NCBI GenBank assembly: GCA_025458755.1
Contig: JALORT010000010.1
Location: 1 to 13,914 of the forward strand
Direction of reading: 5' to 3'
DNA: 13,914 bases
DNA from: Methylotetracoccus sp.
Lineage (GTDB): Bacteria; Pseudomonadota; Gammaproteobacteria; Methylococcales; Methylococcaceae
Positions 8,179-13,914 of the stretch are shown one piece after another. The notes below the pieces were generated by a model. The model was not told the origin of the DNA. It made no database searches and worked only from the letters and a program-made list of their open reading frames with translations. Numbering within the stretch: the stretch's first letter is position 1; every line of letters begins with the position of its first letter. Both the position numbers and the translations under genes were made by a program.

Positions 8179-9041
8179 TGAACCAAATCAATAAACTCAT
8201 TGTCGCGGCAGCGGCGGCGCTGTTAATTCTTGTGTACAACACCGTGTTCACGGTAGGCGAGGCCGAGAAGGCGATCAAGTTCCAATTAGGGGAAATCGTC
8301 CGCGACGACTACACACCGGGCTTGTATCTCAAGATTCCGTTCATCAATAATGTGAAGAAGTTCGATGCGCGGATTCTGACTCTGGAATCGCGGCCGGAAC
8401 GTTACCTGACGTCCGAAAAGAAAAACGTCATCGTCGATTATTTCACGAAGTGGCGGGTGAAGGATGTTTCCACCTTCTATAAAAAGGTGTCGGGCGATAT
8501 TACTCAGGCCAATGTGCGGCTGGATCAGAATGTCAAGGATGCCACCCGCAGCGAATTCAGCCGTCGAACCATCGGGCAGTTGCTATTGTCGGAGCGCAAT
8601 GAACTCCGAGACATCCTGCTAAAGGCCCTGGCTCCGAAGGCCGGCGAGTTGGGAGTGGAATTGGTCGACATTCGTATCATGCGTGTGGACCTCCCCAGCG
8701 AAGTCAGTTCTTCCGTCTATCGACGGATGGAAGCCGAGCGAGCCCGGGTGGCGCGTGACTTCCGATCCAGGGGAGCGGAGATGGCGGAGCGGATTCGCGC
8801 GGACGCTGACCGCCAGCGGGAGATCACGCTGGCCGAAGCCTATCGCGACGCCGAATTGAAACGCGGTGAGGGTGATGCTACCGCCTCGGAAGTCTATGCT
8901 CAAGCCTATGGTCGCAATAAGGATTTCTTCAATTTCTACCGCAGTCTCGCTGCTTATCAAGGCGCGTTTCAAGGCGAGGGCAACACCATCGTGATCGAGC
9001 CTGATTCCGAATTCTTCCGCTTTTTCAAGAAGTCCCGCTAA
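8178..9041 (+). CDS. hflC: FtsH-modulator membrane protein HflC
   Basis: The 287-residue SPFH protein is the HflK partner. It has a single N-terminal membrane helix (about 6-24). The SPFH domain shows GEAEKAIKFQLGEI, YTPGLYLKIPFINNVKKFDARILTLESRPERYLTSEKK and VDYFTKWRVKDVSTFYKKV. The helical part follows: RTIGQLLLSERNELRD, VDIRIMRVDLPSEVSSSVYRRMEAER and an EGDATASEVYAQAYGRNKDFFNFYRSLAAY block typical of HflC. The domain faces the periplasm in E. coli. A GGGAGG ribosome site lies at 8164-8169 inside the end of hflK, and the ATG overlaps the hflK stop, so the two are made in a coupled way, as suits a fixed-ratio complex. Two hairpins follow at 9061-9118. Confidence 0.96.
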   Translation: MNQINKLIVAAAAALLILVYNTVFTVGEAEKAIKFQLGEIVRDDYTPGLYLKIPFINNVKKFDARILTLESRPERYLTSEKKNVIVDYFTKWRVKDVSTFYKKVSGDITQANVRLDQNVKDATRSEFSRRTIGQLLLSERNELRDILLKALAPKAGELGVELVDIRIMRVDLPSEVSSSVYRRMEAERARVARDFRSRGAEMAERIRADADRQREITLAEAYRDAELKRGEGDATASEVYAQAYGRNKDFFNFYRSLAAYQGAFQGEGNTIVIEPDSEFFRFFKKSR

Positions 9042-9060
9042 ATCAGATTCCACCTCAACT

Positions 9061-9090
9061 GAAAGCGATGCGATCGACCGCATCGCTTTC
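9061..9090. repeat. Perfect 12-bp inverted repeat (hairpin 1)
   Basis: GAAAGCGATGCG (9061-9072) is repeated as its exact reverse complement at 9079-9090, around a six-base spacer. It lies 19 bases after the hflC stop. No T-run follows on either strand, so it is not a standard intrinsic terminator. It may protect the 3' end of the hflKC mRNA, act with a second factor, or be an operator. Confidence 0.75.
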
Positions 9091-9095
9091 GGTGG

Positions 9096-9118
9096 CGGCG
9101 ATTCCGGCGGAATCGCCG
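9096..9118. repeat. Perfect 10-bp inverted repeat (hairpin 2)
   Basis: CGGCGATTCC (9096-9105) and GGAATCGCCG (9109-9118) can pair perfectly around a three-base GGC loop, five bases after hairpin 1. It ends eight bases before an ATG in frame with hisZ (9126). There is no T-tract, so a terminator is unlikely. If transcription reads through, it would sit in the 5' region of hisZ. Confidence 0.7.
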
Positions 9119-9218
9119 TCGTTGGATGGACTCACCTCTTCTGAATGAAAATAATCCGTCAGACCGTTATGGCCGCGTTGAACGCAGGTGGGTGTGCGGC
9201 CATTGCGGTATCGGGCTC

Positions 9219-10427
9219 ATGGCACTCCCCATGTTGAAAGATGATCACTGGCTGCTTCCGGAGGGAATCGAGGAAATTCTGCCAGACGATGCCGAGCGGT
9301 TGGAGCGATTGCGGCGCGACGTGCTCGACCTTTTCGGTGTTTGGGGCTACCGCCTTGTAGTCACCCCACTGATCGAATTTATCGATTCACTGCTCACTGG
9401 TACGGGGCACGAACTCGACATCCAGACGTTCAAACTGATCGACCAAATTAGCGGACGTCTCCTCGGCGTTAGGGCAGACATGACGCCTCAAGTGGCTCGA
9501 ATCGACGCCAGGTATTCCAAATCGGGCGTGCCGACCCGTTTGTGCTATCTCGGAACGGTCCTGCATACGATCAATGATCGGTTGGAGACATCACGCAGCC
9601 CGATGCAGGTCGGTGCCGAGTTGTACGGTCACTCCGGCGCGGCCAGCGATCTCGAGATCATTCGCCTGGCGCTGGAGATGTTGGCCGTGGCCGGCGTGCA
9701 GGGAGTGCATTTGGATCTTGGTCACGTGGGTATTTATCGCGCATTGGCGGAGGACGCCGGACTCGATCCGCGAGCGGAGCGCGAGCTGTTCGAGATCCTG
9801 CAGTGTAAGGCGAAGCCCGAGTGGAACGAGCTTCTCGCGACGATGGCGACCGAGCGGGCGGCGGCGAATCGGCTTGCAGCCTTGATGGACTTGAACGGCG
9901 GTTTGGATATCTTGACCGAAGGGCGACGTCGGCTGATGGGCGCGCGGCCGGCCGTGTTAGAGGCCCTCGGCGAACTGGAAACGGTGGCCGCGGCGCTGAC
10001 AGCGAAATTTCCCGGTCTGCCGATTCACTTCGATTTGGCGGAGCTCAGAGGCTACCATTACCAGACCGGTATCGTGTTCGCCGCGTTCGTTCCCGGGTAC
10101 GGGCGTGAAATCGCTCGCGGCGGCCGCTACGATGAAATCGGACGCATTTTCGGCCGTGCGCGGCCCGCCACCGGCTTTAGTGCAGACTTGCGCGTGCTGC
10201 TGCGACTCAGTTCACTGGAGTACGAGAGTTCAGCGCCGCACGGCCCGATCTTTGCGCCGGCGAACGACGACCCGGATCTCAATGATAAGATCCGGGATCT
10301 CCGGGCGGCCGGATGGGTTGTCATTCAAGAGTTGCCGGGTCAAACCGCCGCGGCGGCGGACATGGGTTGCCCGCGACAACTGGAGAGAGTACAAGGGGCG
10401 TGGCAAGTGACCACGGTGTCGGCCTGA
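9219..10427 (+). CDS. hisZ: ATP phosphoribosyltransferase regulatory subunit HisZ
   Basis: This HisRS-like protein lacks the C-terminal anticodon-binding domain, as HisZ does, and forms the octameric complex with short HisG for the first step of histidine synthesis. The family start is WLLPEGIEEILPDDAERLERLRRDVLDLF, with WGYRLVVTPLIEF, RADMTPQVARIDARY, the ELYGHSGAASDLEIIRL block and GGRYDEIGRIFGRARPATGFSADLR. The frame is open from an ATG at 9126, but the extra 31 residues (with one CxxC pair) do not look like HisZ. Starts at 9219 (MALPML) or 9231 (MLKDDHW) fit the family better; I use 9219, about 402 residues. No strong ribosome site settles it. purA follows after 42 bases. hisG is not in the window. 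The usual hflC-DUF2065-hisZ small gene is absent. Confidence 0.9.
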   Translation: MALPMLKDDHWLLPEGIEEILPDDAERLERLRRDVLDLFGVWGYRLVVTPLIEFIDSLLTGTGHELDIQTFKLIDQISGRLLGVRADMTPQVARIDARYSKSGVPTRLCYLGTVLHTINDRLETSRSPMQVGAELYGHSGAASDLEIIRLALEMLAVAGVQGVHLDLGHVGIYRALAEDAGLDPRAERELFEILQCKAKPEWNELLATMATERAAANRLAALMDLNGGLDILTEGRRRLMGARPAVLEALGELETVAAALTAKFPGLPIHFDLAELRGYHYQTGIVFAAFVPGYGREIARGGRYDEIGRIFGRARPATGFSADLRVLLRLSSLEYESSAPHGPIFAPANDDPDLNDKIRDLRAAGWVVIQELPGQTAAAADMGCPRQLERVQGAWQVTTVSA

Positions 10428-10445
10428 TCGGCTGCGATGGATTAA

Positions 10446-11765
<1,320 letters not shown>

Positions 11766-11775
11766 TAGGAAAGGG

Positions 11776-11860
11776 TGGTGCCGAGGAGAGGACTTGAACC
11801 TCCATGGGTCTCCCCACATGAACCTGAATCATGCGCGTCTACCAATTTCGCCACCTCGGC
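11776..11860 (-). tRNA. tRNA-Leu (anticodon CAG), CCA encoded
   Basis: The minus strand folds as a class II tRNA of 85 bases. The acceptor arm GCCGAGG pairs with CCTCGGC, followed by discriminator A and an encoded CCA (11776-11778 on the plus strand read TGG). The anticodon stem CATGA/TCATG encloses the loop TTCAGGT, with CAG at 11824-11826, reading CUG codons. A long variable arm (TGGGGAGACCCA) and the T arm with GGTTCAAGTCC are present. This marks a leucine isoacceptor. It is convergent with purA. Confidence 0.96.
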
Positions 11861-11895
11861 GTCCCGGCTGCTGGAGTGCGCCCGAGAAGCCGCGT

Positions 11896-11924
11896 ACTTT
11901 AAGGAGTCGCTAGGTAAATGTCAA
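11896..11924 (-). promoter_or_regulatory. Sigma70 promoter of tRNA-Leu
   Basis: Read on the minus strand, a perfect -35 TTGACA (11919-11924) is followed after exactly 17 bases by TAAAGT (11896-11901). The bases just after the -10 are GC-rich (ACGCGGC), the discriminator type typical of stringently controlled stable-RNA promoters. The start would fall near 11889, leaving a leader of about 29 bases for RNase P to remove. Confidence 0.65.
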
Positions 11925-11990
11925 TTACCGAGCCGGCGAAAAAACCGTAAGACCTGCAGGCGAAGTGCCTTGCGCGGGTTTTCCTTATCT

Positions 11991-12005
11991 CCGCCGGAAC
12001 GGCGG
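11991..12005. repeat. Short perfect inverted repeat upstream of rnr
   Basis: CCGCCG and CGGCGG pair around a three-base GAA loop. It lies in the 220-base gap between the tRNA-Leu gene and rnr, with no T-tract after it. It could belong to the rnr leader. The rest of this gap shows no gene or clear rnr promoter by eye. Confidence 0.35.
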
Positions 12006-12080
12006 TCTCCGGTTCGATCTTTCGGCGAAGCGTTAAGCTCCGGAAGCTGTTCCCTCAAATTTTCGTTTCATTCAAGTCTA

Positions 12081-13914
12081 ATGAATAATGCTGCGCCCTC
12101 GAAAGGCAGGAAATTCCTGGTGAAAGACCCGTTCGCAGAACGCGAAGCGGAGAAGTATGAACGGCCGATTCCTAGTCGCGAGCTGATTCTGGAGGTGATG
12201 AAGGAGCAAGGCCGCCCTTTGAAATTGGACGAAATCGCCCAACTGCTCGGGGTCGCCGAGGACCAGGATATCGAGTCGCTCCGGCGGCGGCTGCATGCGA
12301 TGGAACGTGACGGGCAATTGCTGCGCAATCGTCGCGAGCGTTATTGCATCGTCAACCGGAAGGATCTCACCACGGGGCGTGTGTTGGGTCATGCTGACGG
12401 TTTCGGGTTTCTGCGGCCCGATGGCGGAGGTGATGACCTTTTTCTGTCGCCCCGGGAAATGCGTGCGCTGATGCCGAACGACCGCGTCGTGGTCAGTGTG
12501 ACTGGAATCGATCGGCGCGGGCGACGTGAAGGTGCCGTCGTCGAGGTTCTGGAGCGGAATACGGCGCGCGTCGTCGGTCGGCTGTACATCGAGCGCGGTA
12601 TCGCGTTCGTGGTGCCGGAACAAAAGAACATCACGCACGACATCCTGATTCCGGAATCGGGGATCGGCGACGCCCAAGCCGGCCAGATTGTGGTCGCCGA
12701 GATCATCGAGCAGCCGAGCCTGCGCCGGGAACCGATCGGGACGGTGGTCGAGATCCTGGGTGAACATATGGCCCCGGGAATGGAAATCGAAGTCGCCATC
12801 CGTGCCTACGGTATCCCCTACGAGTGGCCCGAGGCGGTACTGGCGGAAACGGAGCAATTGCCGACCTCGGTGCTTGTCGAAGAACTGGGAAGCCGCGTCG
12901 ATCTGCGTGACCTGCCGCTGGTGACGATCGACGGTGAAGATGCCAGGGATTTTGACGATGCGGTGTATTGCGAACGGACACCGAAAGGCTGGAAGCTGTA
13001 TGTCGCCATCGCTGATGTCTCGCACTATGTGCGTCCGGGAACGGCGCTCGATGCGGAAGCCCGACAGCGGGGCAACTCGGTCTACTTCCCGCAGCGGGTC
13101 GTGCCGATGCTTCCCGAAGTTCTCTCGAATGGGTTGTGCTCGTTGAACCCAGAGGAGGATCGCTTTTGCATGGTCTGTGAAATCGGCGTGAACACGGACG
13201 GCTCGGTGTTGCGTTCCCGCTTTTTTCAAGGGGTGATGCGATCACGGGCGCGCTTGACCTACACCCAGGTGGCCAACATGCTGGTCCACAATGATAAGAG
13301 CCTGCGCCGGACCCACCGTGGTCTCGTGCCGCATCTCGAAGAACTCTTCGCGCTTTACAAGCGTCTGCGCTGGGCTCGGGAAGAGCGGGGAGCGATCGAT
13401 TTCGAGACACGCGAGTCACGCATCATTTTCGGGGAAGGGAAAAAGATCGAACAGATCGTGCCGTCGGAGCGAAACGATGCGCACCGTCTGATCGAGGAAT
13501 GTATGATTTTGGCCAATCAGTGCGCAGCCCGATTTCTGGTCCGCGCCAAGGTGCCTCACCTGCTGCGGATTCACGAGGGCCCGAATGCGGAAAAACTGGC
13601 CGATCTCCGCTCATTTCTGGGGGAGGTGGGGCTTTCGTTGGACGGTGGCGACCAACCTGAACCGAAAGACTACTACCACGTGCTGGAAAAGATCGGTGGG
13701 CCGGGGAAGGAGTTCTGGGCCGACGGACGCAACTGGCCGATCCCGGACCACTCACCCTATTTCCGGGAACTCGGCATCAAGGATGCCTCGGACGTGGCGG
13801 AGAACATGGGCCGCTGGCGGGTCGAGGTGCAGCCCGGCACGCCGCGGACGGAAGACGTGTTCCTGCACCTGATCCAGGCATCCGACGAAACGGTGGCGAA
13901 GATGGTCGAAAGTC
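12081..13914 (+). CDS. rnr: Ribonuclease R, truncated/chimeric at the 3' side and running off the window
   Basis: The open frame from ATG 12081 runs 611 codons to the edge. Residues 1 to about 538 align in order with RNase R, the 3'-5' exoribonuclease for structured RNA: DPFAEREAEKYERPIPSRE, the helix-turn-helix RRRLHAMERDGQL, cold-shock domains (GHADGFGFLRPDGGGDDLFLS), VDLRDLPLVTIDGEDARDFDDAVYCE with the metal-binding Asp cluster (287-293), GNSVYFPQRVVPMLPEVLSNGLCSLNP, RNDAHRLIEECMILANQCAARF and GGDQPEPKDY. After about residue 538 the RNase R sequence stops: the expected LLRSL-QA-Y and HFTSPIRRYPDL blocks are absent, replaced in frame by foreign residues. A GTG at 12120 with AGGCAGG nine bases before it is an alternative start that gives VKDPFAERE, close to the E. 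coli N-terminus; the ATG lacks a ribosome site. Confidence 0.88.
   Translation, partial: MNNAAPSKGRKFLVKDPFAEREAEKYERPIPSRELILEVMKEQGRPLKLDEIAQLLGVAEDQDIESLRRRLHAMERDGQLLRNRRERYCIVNRKDLTTGRVLGHADGFGFLRPDGGGDDLFLSPREMRALMPNDRVVVSVTGIDRRGRREGAVVEVLERNTARVVGRLYIERGIAFVVPEQKNITHDILIPESGIGDAQAGQIVVAEIIEQPSLRREPIGTVVEILGEHMAPGMEIEVAIRAYGIPYEWPEAVLAETEQLPTSVLVEELGSRVDLRDLPLVTIDGEDARDFDDAVYCERTPKGWKLYVAIADVSHYVRPGTALDAEARQRGNSVYFPQRVVPMLPEVLSNGLCSLNPEEDRFCMVCEIGVNTDGSVLRSRFFQGVMRSRARLTYTQVANMLVHNDKSLRRTHRGLVPHLEELFALYKRLRWAREERGAIDFETRESRIIFGEGKKIEQIVPSERNDAHRLIEECMILANQCAARFLVRAKVPHLLRIHEGPNAEKLADLRSFLGEVGLSLDGGDQPEPKDYYHVLEKIGGPGKEFWADGRNWPIPDHSPYFRELGIKDASDVAENMGRWRVEVQPGTPRTEDVFLHLIQASDETVAKMVES
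13695..13914 (+). other. Foreign in-frame tail, resembles heparinase II/III C-terminus
   Basis: From GGPGKEFWADGRNWPIP through MGRWRVEVQPGTPRTEDVFLHLIQ, about 73 residues have no counterpart in RNase R. From memory, the GGPGKEFW-DG-NW motif and the RWRVEV-P-TP-TEDVFLH-LQ pattern resemble the C-terminal beta-sandwich of heparinase II/III-like polysaccharide lyases. My hand count gives about 66% G+C here against about 58% for the first 220 bases of rnr. The family guess is uncertain; that the tail is not RNase R is much firmer. Confidence 0.6.

Noticed and set aside
9061..9118. The two hairpins as a rho-independent terminator
   Set aside because: Neither is followed by a T-run on either strand.
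9126..9218. Zinc-ribbon-like extension of HisZ (CGHC)
   Set aside because: There is only one CxxC pair and no similarity to HisZ N-termini that I know, so it is more likely untranslated leader.
12078..13229. 383-codon minus-strand ORF
   Set aside because: It lies wholly antisense to rnr, whose conserved RNase R motifs fix the true frame. The translation is low in complexity and shows no family motifs.

Overview
The window looks like a stretch of a GC-rich gammaproteobacterial chromosome. The order hfq-hflX-hflK-hflC-hisZ-purA-tRNA-Leu-rnr is a classic gammaproteobacterial arrangement. The purine/methylthio salvage cluster nagZ-hpt-mtiP recalls Pseudomonas and its relatives. A SoxY/SoxZ pair points to a sulfur-oxidising or methanotroph-type lineage (Methylococcales or purple-sulfur relatives), but the sequence alone does not fix the genus.

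Left part (1-2627): a partial UMF1-type MFS transporter and a Blc-type lipoprotein lipocalin lie in tandem on the minus strand. SoxZ (minus) and SoxY (plus) follow as a divergent pair instead of the usual soxYZ tandem. SoxY has a twin-arginine signal and the C-terminal GGC sulfur-carrier arm.

Middle left (2635-4970): a tight minus-strand operon nagZ-hpt-mtiP. MtiP should release hypoxanthine from methylthioinosine and Hpt should turn it into IMP; the two genes overlap by ATGA. NagZ acts in peptidoglycan recycling.

Middle (5243-11765): hfq and hflX on the plus strand end at a strong intrinsic terminator. hflK and hflC (overlapping by one base) encode the inner-membrane HflKC complex that modulates FtsH. 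Two perfect hairpins without T-tracts separate hflC from hisZ (ATP-phosphoribosyltransferase regulatory subunit), and purA (adenylosuccinate synthetase) follows.

Right end (11776-13914): a tRNA-Leu(CAG) gene on the minus strand has a well-formed sigma70 promoter. Then comes rnr (RNase R), which runs off the window. The main anomaly is here: the reading frame matches RNase R up to about residue 538 (base 13694). It then continues in frame into about 73 residues that are not RNase R and resemble the C-terminus of heparinase II/III-type polysaccharide lyases. This is either an assembly chimera or a true fusion/insertion.

Apart from that junction and the split sox pair, the window is ordinary conserved housekeeping DNA. 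I did not see IS elements, CRISPR arrays, phage genes or a new multi-gene system.
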